From NCBI GenBank assembly GCA_028713555.1, contig JAQTOA010000015.1, positions 1-64,000 on the forward strand: a stretch of 64,000 nt of DNA, in the 5' to 3' direction. This DNA is from Sterolibacterium sp. GTDB taxonomy: Bacteria > Pseudomonadota > Gammaproteobacteria > Burkholderiales > Rhodocyclaceae. Positions 19,682 to 27,824 of this stretch are shown here, one piece after another (the stretch's first letter is position 1; every line of letters starts with the position of its first letter). A model generated the notes under the pieces. It did not search any database, was not told the DNA's origin, and was given only the letters and a program-made list of their open reading frames with translations. The position numbers were made by a program, and so were the translations under genes.

Positions 19682-21754
19682 TCACCATTTCAGGGTCAGA
19701 GTGACATAGCCGCGTCGATTGAAAAGATTGCTGGCTATGTATTCGGTGTAACCTTTGTCGAACAGGTTTTGCAGCACCAGGGCCACTTCGCCCTTTACCC
19801 CGCCATCCTGGCGAAACGCCTTGGCGACGCGTACATCCGTGCGCCGCTGGATCGGCTGATAATCGATTGCCCCGCGGTCGAATGGCTGCATGGCATCCTG
19901 ATAATAATAGGCGGCACTAAAAGCGACATCATGCGTCAGATGTTGCGAGTACAACACGCTGGCGCTGTTTCTCGGGATGCTGGCGCTAAGTATGTCGCTG
20001 ATCCAGGGGCTCGCAGGTTTGAGGTATTTTTGTCCCGCCGCTGCCAAGACCGGCCCATTGCTGCTGGCCAACTCATGTGCGAAATTCACTGTCAAATTGC
20101 TGTTCTCGTTGAACGAATGTTTGAGGGTGGCCTCTATTCCCTGATACGTCGAAGACACCCCATTTACGATCATGTTCGCGGACGACAGGTAAATTCCGTT
20201 ACTGACTTGGTCGTGGAACAGACGCAGATCCAGCGTGGTGGCCCAGTCGGGGAATTCCCCAAGATAGCCGATCTCACGCGATACCAGCTTTTCCGGCACC
20301 AATCCCGGTTCGGTCACATTTTGGCTGGGCACAAACAAAGCACCCGGCAAAATTCTCGGCAGGCGATCTATCGGATATTTTTCCTCGGCTATCGAAGGCG
20401 TACGATAAGCAACGGAAGCGCCAATACGCAAAGCGTGCTGCGGGGTGACATGGAGGTTCAGCGCAACACGCGGCGATACATTCTGATGCCCAGTGCTGTC
20501 CTGCTCGAACATTCCCCCAGTATTCAACAGTAGTTTCGGAGTGATACGCCACTCGTCATGTGCAAACACACGATACTCATGGGTGTCAGAAGACGAGGAA
20601 TAATTTAGAGACAATGCCTGGGCATCGCCTTTCCCGCTAATTTGGCTGGTCTGGTAAGCCGCGCCATAGACCAATCGGTTGGATGCGGAAAGGGGCAGGG
20701 TATGTTTTATCTCAATCTCGTCCCGCCCTATCTGGGTGGATTGCGAAATGGGCCCGGGGAAAAACCGTCCGCTCAGGTAATACGGCAGGCTTTCGTGCTT
20801 ATCATGTCGAATATGGAAGTAACACAAACTGAGTTCGGAAGCGTTCTCCAACTGGCGCAGCCATTCCAACTGGAGAAAACCGGAATTTACGAACAGGTCA
20901 TGGAATGGGTTGGTATTGTTCCCGGTATTCCTGTCGTTGAACCCTACTCCTTGCATATCGTGGTTGAAACCGAACTGGACGTCGAAACGATCAACCCCGT
21001 TGGGATGGTAGTCCGCGCGAAAATTGAACAAGCGCGCCTGGTTGCTGTCGTTGCTGTTATTGAGCAGCGTGTTTGCCTGAAATTGAGTAACGGGAATGTT
21101 GTTGGGTGGCGTGGTGAGGTTGTCGTAGCCGTTATCGGCACTATAGGCCAGCGTCATCCGGTAATCGAGGGTCTCGCCGCGCTTGCCGAAACGCGCCGAT
21201 ACGTCGTTGATACCCTTGCTGCCATGCGTAACCGAGACGCTCCGGCCATCCATCTCGCCGGCGTCTCTGGTCGTGATGCTGATCACCCCCTGGGTCGAAT
21301 TCGCGCCATACGATGCGGCAGCAGGACCGCGTATCACTTCGATGTGCTCGATGTCATCGATGGTGATCGGGAAGGTCGCCCAGTCTATGGCGCTGACTGG
21401 CGGCATATATACGCTGCGGCCATCTATCATGACCTGCATGCGCCGTGCATTCTGGTCTGTCGAGCCGTGGTAGGAAACAAAAGCCTGGCTGCCTTTGTAA
21501 TAGCTGACATACATACCCGGAACCAGCTTGAACAAATCAGGGATGGAGCGGAATCCTGATGCGATTATCATCTTGCGGTCGATCACCGTCATGGCGTTCG
21601 GCGCTTCTGACAAGGGTTGCCGCAGCCGCGAAGCACTGAGCACTACGGGGAAATCCTGATAGTAGTCAAGATCGCTGGCGTAGTCGGCGGCGTTAGCGCT
21701 TTGCATGACCAAGCTTAGCAGTGAGCATACGGCAACTTGACGATTCGGTTTCAT
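19682..21754 (-). CDS. TonB-dependent outer membrane receptor
   Basis: A 690-residue receptor: signal peptide (to about residue 22, QSANA-ADY), plug domain (about 45-160) with MTVIDRKMIIASGFRSIPDLFKLVPGMYV, MQVMIDGRSVYMP, IEHIEVIRGPAAASYGANSTQGVISITTR, then a beta-barrel ending in an aromatic-terminated strand (RRGYVTLTLKW). It resembles BtuB/vitamin or siderophore receptors in the plug, but the ligand cannot be told. It heads a four-gene operon with a binding protein, a kinase and an ANTAR regulator. Confidence 0.92.
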   Translation of the reverse strand: MKPNRQVAVCSLLSLVMQSANAADYASDLDYYQDFPVVLSASRLRQPLSEAPNAMTVIDRKMIIASGFRSIPDLFKLVPGMYVSYYKGSQAFVSYHGSTDQNARRMQVMIDGRSVYMPPVSAIDWATFPITIDDIEHIEVIRGPAAASYGANSTQGVISITTRDAGEMDGRSVSVTHGSKGINDVSARFGKRGETLDYRMTLAYSADNGYDNLTTPPNNIPVTQFQANTLLNNSNDSNQARLFNFRADYHPNGVDRFDVQFGFNHDMQGVGFNDRNTGNNTNPFHDLFVNSGFLQLEWLRQLENASELSLCYFHIRHDKHESLPYYLSGRFFPGPISQSTQIGRDEIEIKHTLPLSASNRLVYGAAYQTSQISGKGDAQALSLNYSSSSDTHEYRVFAHDEWRITPKLLLNTGGMFEQDSTGHQNVSPRVALNLHVTPQHALRIGASVAYRTPSIAEEKYPIDRLPRILPGALFVPSQNVTEPGLVPEKLVSREIGYLGEFPDWATTLDLRLFHDQVSNGIYLSSANMIVNGVSSTYQGIEATLKHSFNENSNLTVNFAHELASSNGPVLAAAGQKYLKPASPWISDILSASIPRNSASVLYSQHLTHDVAFSAAYYYQDAMQPFDRGAIDYQPIQRRTDVRVAKAFRQDGGVKGEVALVLQNLFDKGYTEYIASNLFNRRGYVTLTLKW

Positions 21755-22081
21755 AAGCGGTTTTCTTGAATTGGGAAATATCTCATCTGGTTATGCTGTG
21801 GTTTCGATGACTGCTAACTCCCCACAAGCCTTCCATGGCGACAATAACCAGAATAGCATAATTGTCTTTTGGATATGCGCCACGCAACTCGAAGCATCCT
21901 TGGCGTATTGCCCAAGCTCGGTGTTCGTTCTGGAACTTCGAATGGACCTGGGGATAATGCGTTGGGGTTGGACTGGATGTCCGCGACTATCGATCCGGCC
22001 GCCGCATCAGCCGTTGTTCAGATCATGCTGGCTTAAAGCCACCATGACGCCTTGTTGTCGGTAATCGCGGCCAAGTGGCAG
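21755..22081. other. Intergenic region ahead of the TonB receptor operon
   Basis: About 330 bases with no credible gene. The part nearest the receptor start holds the long imperfect hairpin listed at 21786-21852. No cobalamin-box or other riboswitch core I know is seen. The receptor start has only a weak ribosome site (AAGAAAAC) on the minus strand. Confidence 0.5.
21786..21852 (-). promoter_or_regulatory. Structured leader upstream of TonB receptor
   Basis: On the minus strand TCTGGTTAT (21852-21844) pairs perfectly with ATAACCAGA (21794-21786). Inside lies a second stem, GCTTGTGG with CCACAGC, which abuts the outer 3' arm and has one bulged T. A loop of about 20 bases closes it. The element ends 31 bases before the receptor ATG. 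It could be a leader RNA structure, plausibly the target of the operon's own ANTAR regulator, although a canonical pair of hexaloop hairpins was not recognised. Confidence 0.45.
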
Positions 22082-22113
22082 AAAAATGAACGACGCGAGA
22101 AGCGACGTCGTCA
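22082..22113 (-). terminator. Intrinsic terminator after the GGDEF-EAL gene
   Basis: On the minus strand ACGACG pairs with CGTCGT around a 10-base loop, followed by TCATTTTTC. The stem begins within the stop codon of the upstream gene. It isolates the c-di-GMP operon from the TonB receptor operon. Confidence 0.65.
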
Positions 22114-24315
22114 GGCGACAATCGCCGCGCGTTTTGGCATGAGTTTTATCAATTGCTGGTTCGACATCGGTCGATGATAGAGGTAGCCTTGCATCGTGGC
22201 GCAGCCTGATTTTTCAAGAAAACTCGACTGTTCATCGGTTTCGACCCCCTCGGCAATCAGGCGCATGCCCAATCCGCGGGCGATTGAGATGATAGCCAGG
22301 ATTACCGGGTAGTGATCGAGCGAGGACTTGATTTCGCGCACGAAAGCCTGATCGATCTTGATCGTATGGACTGGAAACTTGTGCAGGTAGGACAGCGACG
22401 AGTAGCCGGTGCCGAAATCGTCGATGGCGATGGCGACCCCCACGCGACATAGCTTATCGAGTTGCTCGACGGCAAACTGGGGGTTGCGGATGGAAATGTT
22501 CTCGGTAATCTCCACCTCGATCCGATCGGGTGCGATTTGATGGCGTTTGAGTGTCCGCGCCAGGTTTTCCGGAAAGCCGCCATGGTCGAGATACTGCGGG
22601 GATAGATTGAAGGAGAGCTTGAACTGCTCGTCGCTCAAGACATTCCAACCCTTCAGGTCGACACAGATCGCTTCGAGCATCCAGTCGCTGATCGGGATCA
22701 TCAGCCCGACTTCCTCCGCCAGGGGCAGGAAGTCGCCCGCACTCAGCAAGCCGCGGGTCGGATGGTTCCAGCGCATCAAGGCCTCGACGCCGACCAGTTC
22801 GCCGCTTTTTGAATTCACCTGGGGCTGGTAATACATTTCCAGTTCGCCGTGTGCCAGTGCTTTGCGCAGACTCTGTTCGAGAACGATTTTCTGGTGGGTC
22901 GAGTCGTGGATCGTCGGGTCGTAGAAGCGGTAGCCGTTTTTGTCGGCATACTTGACTTGGTACATGGCGGTGTCGGCATGGCGCAAAAGTTCGTCTACTG
23001 ATTCGCCGTGGTCGGGATAGACGGCGATGCCGATGCTCGCCGAAATATGAATTTCGTGGCTTTCGATCTCAAACGGTTCGACCAGATTGTCGAGGATTTT
23101 TGTGGCGAGCCGCTCCGCATCCTGCCGGTTGTTCAGATCCGGCAGCAGCAGGGTGAATTCATCACCGCCCTGTCGCGCCAAGGTATCGCTGTCGCGCAGC
23201 GCCAGCTTCAGCCGGGCCGCAACCAATTGCAGCAACTCGTCGCCGCGTACAGGGCCGAAAGTGTCGTTTACCCACTTGAAACGGTCAAGGTCGATGAACA
23301 TCACCGCTAACTCTTTTTCCTGGCGTTTAGCCTGGGCTAGCGCCAGACTGAGACGGTCCTTGAACAGGATGCGATTCGGCAAGTCGGTCAAAATGTCGTG
23401 GTAGGCGTGATAGCTGATCTGCTCTTCGGCGCGCTTGCGATCCGTGATGTCGCGGGCGACGCCGTAGGTGCCGAGGAATTCGTTTTTGGCATAGCCGATA
23501 TCCTGCGCATACATGCCAGTCGAGTTAAGTACGATGGTGATCAGGGTATTCTCGAAAAGACGTTCTTCCCCCAGGTTGTTGAAGCATTTCAGGCGCAGCT
23601 CGATATTCCGTGAGGCACGTGTGCCGGAGCGTCGTTCGTTGAAGACATTGGTGGCTCGGCGATGATCGTCCTCATGCACCAGTTCCGAATAATGTTTGCC
23701 GATCAACTCGCCGCGATCGATGCCGAGCAAGGTTTCGACGCGCTTGTTGACGAACGAAAAGCACCCATCGAGATTCAGGGTGTAGATAATGTCAGGCGAA
23801 TTGTCGATGAGGTAGCGATAGAGTTTCTCGGACTTCTCGATCCTGGCCGTCATCTGCAGATTCTGGATTTCCAAGCGTCGTCTCTGGAGAGCGTTATCGA
23901 TCAGCTTGAGCAGTTCTCCCGGTTCGTAGGGCTTGCGCAAATAACCATAGGCGCCGCGCTCCAGCGCGCCGATCGCCGCTTCGATCGTCGCATCTCCACT
24001 GAGCACGATCACATAAGCGTCTATCTCACGCTCTTTCATGAAGTCCATGACCTGATGGCCGGACATGTCCGGCAGCCGCAGATCGAGCAAGACCAGATCG
24101 AACTGCAAGCGCGAAAGATGCTTGATGGCTCCTCTGCCGTCACCTGCGGTGCTTAACTGGTAGTCTCTTCCATGCAGCAATGCGCAAATGCTGTCGAGTT
24201 GTCTGGGCTCATCATCGACCAGCAATATCCGGGCATCGAGGCTGAAATGGTCCTCGGGCCGCGCGGTAACGTCACCTACCCCAAGAGTTAAGAATGCAGA
24301 AACAATTTTGTCCAT
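22111..24315 (-). CDS. Response regulator with PAS, GGDEF and EAL domains
   Basis: A 734-residue cyclic-di-GMP regulator. REC at about 27-145 (ILLVDDEPRQLD, acceptor Asp in LLDLRLPDMSG, Lys in LRKPYEP); PAS at about 165-295; GGDEF at about 310-470 with intact RQGGDEF; EAL at about 480-734 with VEALMRW, ENISIRNP, IDDFGTGYSSLSYL and EGVET. Both catalytic motifs appear intact, so it may make and degrade c-di-GMP. Start 24315 (MDKIVSAFLTLG) lies 7 bases after the kinase stop. The frame continues upstream inside that gene, which I reject. Confidence 0.93.
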   Translation of the reverse strand: MDKIVSAFLTLGVGDVTARPEDHFSLDARILLVDDEPRQLDSICALLHGRDYQLSTAGDGRGAIKHLSRLQFDLVLLDLRLPDMSGHQVMDFMKEREIDAYVIVLSGDATIEAAIGALERGAYGYLRKPYEPGELLKLIDNALQRRRLEIQNLQMTARIEKSEKLYRYLIDNSPDIIYTLNLDGCFSFVNKRVETLLGIDRGELIGKHYSELVHEDDHRRATNVFNERRSGTRASRNIELRLKCFNNLGEERLFENTLITIVLNSTGMYAQDIGYAKNEFLGTYGVARDITDRKRAEEQISYHAYHDILTDLPNRILFKDRLSLALAQAKRQEKELAVMFIDLDRFKWVNDTFGPVRGDELLQLVAARLKLALRDSDTLARQGGDEFTLLLPDLNNRQDAERLATKILDNLVEPFEIESHEIHISASIGIAVYPDHGESVDELLRHADTAMYQVKYADKNGYRFYDPTIHDSTHQKIVLEQSLRKALAHGELEMYYQPQVNSKSGELVGVEALMRWNHPTRGLLSAGDFLPLAEEVGLMIPISDWMLEAICVDLKGWNVLSDEQFKLSFNLSPQYLDHGGFPENLARTLKRHQIAPDRIEVEITENISIRNPQFAVEQLDKLCRVGVAIAIDDFGTGYSSLSYLHKFPVHTIKIDQAFVREIKSSLDHYPVILAIISIARGLGMRLIAEGVETDEQSSFLEKSGCATMQGYLYHRPMSNQQLIKLMPKRAAIVA

Positions 24316-24322
24316 AGCCGCC

Positions 24323-26587
24323 TCATTTTTTGGGAGATCGAGTATGTGGATAATCGCTTGTGTCGCTAATTGGCAGGAGAATTTCAAACGACGTGCCGTC
24401 GCCATTGCTGTGACAGGTGATGGTTCCCTCAAGTTGCCGGACCAGATCATAGACAATGCTCAGGCCGAGCCCCATGTGATCTCCGCCCTTGCTGGTTGCC
24501 AACGGAGAAAATAGCCTGGCCAGGATGTCGGGAGCGATCCCCGGCCCATTGTCCTCAACGGTCAGGCCGCAATACAGACGGCCATCGCGGTTGATCGCGC
24601 CGTTAGTGGCAATCAGGATTTTGCCGCCATCCGGCAGTGCTTCGATCGCATTGTTGAGCAGGTTGAAAAGAATCTGCTTGAGCGTATCGCCATGGGCTTT
24701 AAGCTGGGCTGTCGCGGCCTGCAAGCGCGTCTTGATGCTGGTCGCTGCTGGTGTCGGCCTGAGCGCGCAAAAGGTATTCACCACCTCTTCAACGATCCGG
24801 TCGATTTCGATAGGCTGGTCGCTTGGCTTGGGCTTGATTTCCTGTAGCCCCTGAAGGAGATGGCTGACACGATCAATTTCGGCGCCGAGGGTAACTATCT
24901 CGGCGGTAACGGACTCCTGCCGTGCCGCCTTGTGGCCGAGCACGGCGAGGTAGTTCTTGATGATGGACAAGGGATTGCTGACTTCATGAATCACTCGACG
25001 CGATGCCAGGCGATACTCCGCAGCGACCCGCGCCTCGCTACGCCGTTCCTGGTCTTCTTTGCGATTGGCGGCGTCGAGTGCTACCGCAGCTTGACGGGCG
25101 AAAGCCATCAGAAACGGTTCGCGCAACTGCAACTCGCTGACCTGGATAGCAAGCGTTACGCCAAGCAACACGCCGCGACATTGCGTGCCATGCAGCAATG
25201 GCACGCAGACCAGATATTCGGCATCCAGCAAACGCAACAGCTGCTCTTCGGCCAAGCTCAGCGCGGTGTGAGTTGTCTCATTTGTTCTGTCGCCGGTCTC
25301 GGTCTGGTTGGCGGATTCCGGCCTGGCATTGGGTTTTACCCTGCCATTGCATATCTGTAGCAGCAACTGCTGCTCTTCAGACAATCTTGGCAGCCGGGTG
25401 TCGGATTCGATAAACACCACCCGTCCTTGCGACATCGAGGCAGACACAGCGCCACCATCATCTATCGGCATCATGAATTCCGAGTGGTCTTTCCAGCCAG
25501 ATTCGACCGCTACGCCGTGCAGACAGTGCGTGGCGTCGTCGCTCAGTAACACCAGCGCATCCCCAAATCCGAACAGCAACGCGGCTGACTGTCGTATGGC
25601 GGATATAACCCCCACCGCATCTGCTTGGCGGGAAAAAAACCGTTGCGCCTCGGAACCGAGTATCAACTGCTGAACTTCCACAGCCAGTTGCTGGCGCGAG
25701 CCGCTGGTGGCTCGCGCGGTAGAGGCTGGTGGCGTCAGTAGCGGTTCTGTTGGGGATAGATCAAGGTTTAGCAAGACGGCGGCTTGCCTGACCTGTTCCG
25801 CGCTGTCAGCGCAGATCTTCGTCAGTACCTCGGCCTCCATGGTGCAGAGAGCCTGGGCGATGTCCCGCGCCGGCTGGTTCGCCCCCTGGCTGGCAATTGC
25901 ATCGGCAAGGATCACCAGGCGGATCAGCGGATGCGTTCCTGTCGCTCTTGCCACGGGTTCATGATGATATAGAACGCTGTCGGCAAGATAGGAATCGAAA
26001 CCCCATCGTTCGATCAGCAAGGAACCAGCTTCGGCATGCGTGATGTGCAAAATTCGCTGTTCCGCCAAGCAAAGATTCGCATCGTCGCCTTGGCTCGCCA
26101 GCAGCGCATATTTCTTGGGAGCCACGCTGAACAGAGCCAATCGGCCGACGTCATGGAGCAGACCGGCGAGATACGCTTCTTCCTGATGAGGATAGTTAAT
26201 GCTGGCTGCAATTCTTTTTGCCGATTCTGCCGTCATCAGGGCATGTCGCCAGAAACCGCGCAAATCGAAGGCGCTGGAATTGCCAAGCCCATTAAATACC
26301 TGGAATACGGACTCGCATGTCAGCAGGGTCTTGGCCGTGTCCATGCCCAATGTCTGAAGCGACTGCTTCAGCCCAGGTTTATGGCCCCTGCCCGCGTACA
26401 GGGAACTGCTGGCAGCGCTCAGAATCCTGGTCGCCATCGCCGCATCTTTGGCGATCAGGCTAGCCAACTCGCTCATTCCTACCTCTTCGACCTGGCAGAG
26501 CCGAATCAACTTGATCAAAATCTCCGGCAGCGCCGGAAGTTTGGCGATCAATAGTCGTTGGCGGATGTCATGGACGGAATCGGGCAT
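24323..26587 (-). CDS. HDOD-domain histidine kinase
   Basis: A 754-residue soluble protein combining an N-terminal HDOD domain (about 10-210; LPALPEILIKLIRLC, AYLAGLLHDVGRLALFS) with a GAF-like middle region (about 310-500). HisKA follows (RVIHEVSNPLSIIKNYLAVLG, H about residue 535), then HATPase (ILFNLLNNAIEAL, VEDNGPGIAPDIL, GGDHMGLGLSIVYDLV). HDOD output domains are usually at the end of a pathway; here one is fused in front of a kinase. The next gene, 7 bases on, is a REC-GGDEF-EAL protein, so the pair is probably a two-component c-di-GMP circuit. Confidence 0.9.
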   Translation of the reverse strand: MPDSVHDIRQRLLIAKLPALPEILIKLIRLCQVEEVGMSELASLIAKDAAMATRILSAASSSLYAGRGHKPGLKQSLQTLGMDTAKTLLTCESVFQVFNGLGNSSAFDLRGFWRHALMTAESAKRIAASINYPHQEEAYLAGLLHDVGRLALFSVAPKKYALLASQGDDANLCLAEQRILHITHAEAGSLLIERWGFDSYLADSVLYHHEPVARATGTHPLIRLVILADAIASQGANQPARDIAQALCTMEAEVLTKICADSAEQVRQAAVLLNLDLSPTEPLLTPPASTARATSGSRQQLAVEVQQLILGSEAQRFFSRQADAVGVISAIRQSAALLFGFGDALVLLSDDATHCLHGVAVESGWKDHSEFMMPIDDGGAVSASMSQGRVVFIESDTRLPRLSEEQQLLLQICNGRVKPNARPESANQTETGDRTNETTHTALSLAEEQLLRLLDAEYLVCVPLLHGTQCRGVLLGVTLAIQVSELQLREPFLMAFARQAAVALDAANRKEDQERRSEARVAAEYRLASRRVIHEVSNPLSIIKNYLAVLGHKAARQESVTAEIVTLGAEIDRVSHLLQGLQEIKPKPSDQPIEIDRIVEEVVNTFCALRPTPAATSIKTRLQAATAQLKAHGDTLKQILFNLLNNAIEALPDGGKILIATNGAINRDGRLYCGLTVEDNGPGIAPDILARLFSPLATSKGGDHMGLGLSIVYDLVRQLEGTITCHSNGDGTSFEILLPISDTSDYPHTRSPKK

Positions 26588-26931
26588 GTCTAGTCAAATA
26601 GAATAACCGTACTCCAACCGAATCAAACTTTTTGGCATTATTTATTTCTATATAAAACGTTTTATCAATATATTAGGACGATATGTTAAGAAAGTAAGTT
26701 ACTTTTAATCATGGCATAGAATTTGAGTGACCACAATCGAAATATATCAATTGATTCCTTGCCGTACGGGGGAAGTATTGAGAATTCTCTGACCGACGTG
26801 CTGCGGGGGGGGGCATGGTAGACTTTGCGTCATATATCCATGTCGCGTTCGTTCTTGCTTCAGTGACCAAAGGCACTGACACGGCATCTGCTCAAGGTTG
26901 GCATTCGGAGCGATTCGAAAAAGGAAGCTCA
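26588..26931. other. AT-rich intergenic region with palindromes and a G9 tract
   Basis: About 340 bases, clearly richer in A/T than the surroundings in its first half. It contains a perfect 14-base palindrome ATAAAACGTTTTAT (26652-26665), the inverted repeat AAAGTAA-g-TTACTTT (26691-26705) and a run of nine G (26805-26813). It should hold the divergent promoters of the kinase gene and the epimerase gene. The frame of the epimerase is open from 26815, but that part is not protein-like. Confidence 0.55.
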
Positions 26932-27822
26932 ATGACAAGAATTTTATTGATAGGGGCAAATAGTTTTGTTGGTACAAACTATATAAACGCCTCCAGAAAC
27001 AAGGAAGTGGAGGAAATTTCACTGCATGACAGACGGCCGGAAGATATTGACTTCAGCCTTTATGATGTTGTAATTCACTTAGTGGCAATAGTTCATCAAT
27101 CCGCGAAAATTGATGAAAATCAGTACTATGAAATAAACAGAGATATCTGCCTTAAAGCGGCGGAGTGCGCAAAAAAGGCTGGAGTAAGACAGTTTATTTT
27201 CCTGAGTACCATAAAAGTTTATGGTGAATTCATTCTCAATTCGGGTCCATGGCATGAGGATTCACTATGTTCGCCCAATGATCCTTATGGAAGAAGTAAA
27301 TATGAGGCTGAACTTGGTTTGCAGCAAATGGAAGACGCCAGCTTTACTGTTTCAATAATACGGACACCGCTTGTTTATGGAGCGGGAGTGAAAGCTAATA
27401 TGCTCAATCTAATGAGATTGGTGGACAGGCTCCCAATTCTGCCCTTGGCTAGAGTGAATAATAAAAGAAGTTTTACTTCTGCTGAAAACCTGGCAGCTTT
27501 TATTGACCGGATTATTGAAAAAAAAGCATCTGGGATATTCATTGCGATGGATGAAAGCTCTCTTTCGACAACAGCACTGGTAGAGCTTATTTCCAGATAT
27601 CTTGAAAAGAAAGTTCTGTTGTTTAGGATTCCAGACCTATTGATAAGAATTGGCACCCTCCTTATTCCAACAATATTCGATCGACTTTACGGATCGTTTG
27701 AGATTGATAACAGAAAAACGCTTCTGAAAATTAATTTCAAGCCGCCCATCTCAATCGAGGAGGGTATAAAAAAAATGGTAGAGGAATATAAGTTCAACAA
27801 GTTGAAGAAACGATATCTGTAA
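26932..27822 (+). CDS. NAD-dependent sugar epimerase/dehydratase
   Basis: A 296-residue extended short-chain dehydrogenase. N-terminal Rossmann motif ILLIGANSFVGTNYI, Ser/Tyr/Lys catalytic elements (FLSTIKVYG and DPYGRSKYEAE), and RTPLVYGAGVKANM. It resembles UDP-hexose 4-epimerase-like enzymes of surface polysaccharide clusters. The start at 26932 has an AAAGGAAG ribosome site. Base composition is strikingly low in GC compared with all neighbours, which points to recent transfer. No glycosyltransferases are near, so it is an isolated gene. Its stop is 2 bases from the convergent penicillin-acylase gene. Confidence 0.88.
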   Translation: MTRILLIGANSFVGTNYINASRNKEVEEISLHDRRPEDIDFSLYDVVIHLVAIVHQSAKIDENQYYEINRDICLKAAECAKKAGVRQFIFLSTIKVYGEFILNSGPWHEDSLCSPNDPYGRSKYEAELGLQQMEDASFTVSIIRTPLVYGAGVKANMLNLMRLVDRLPILPLARVNNKRSFTSAENLAAFIDRIIEKKASGIFIAMDESSLSTTALVELISRYLEKKVLLFRIPDLLIRIGTLLIPTIFDRLYGSFEIDNRKTLLKINFKPPISIEEGIKKMVEEYKFNKLKKRYL

Positions 27823-27824
27823 AC

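Noticed and set aside
21755-22081. Cobalamin or other known riboswitch ahead of the TonB receptor
   Set aside because: No B12-box-like GCCACTG core or other recognisable aptamer was found; only the hairpin reported above.
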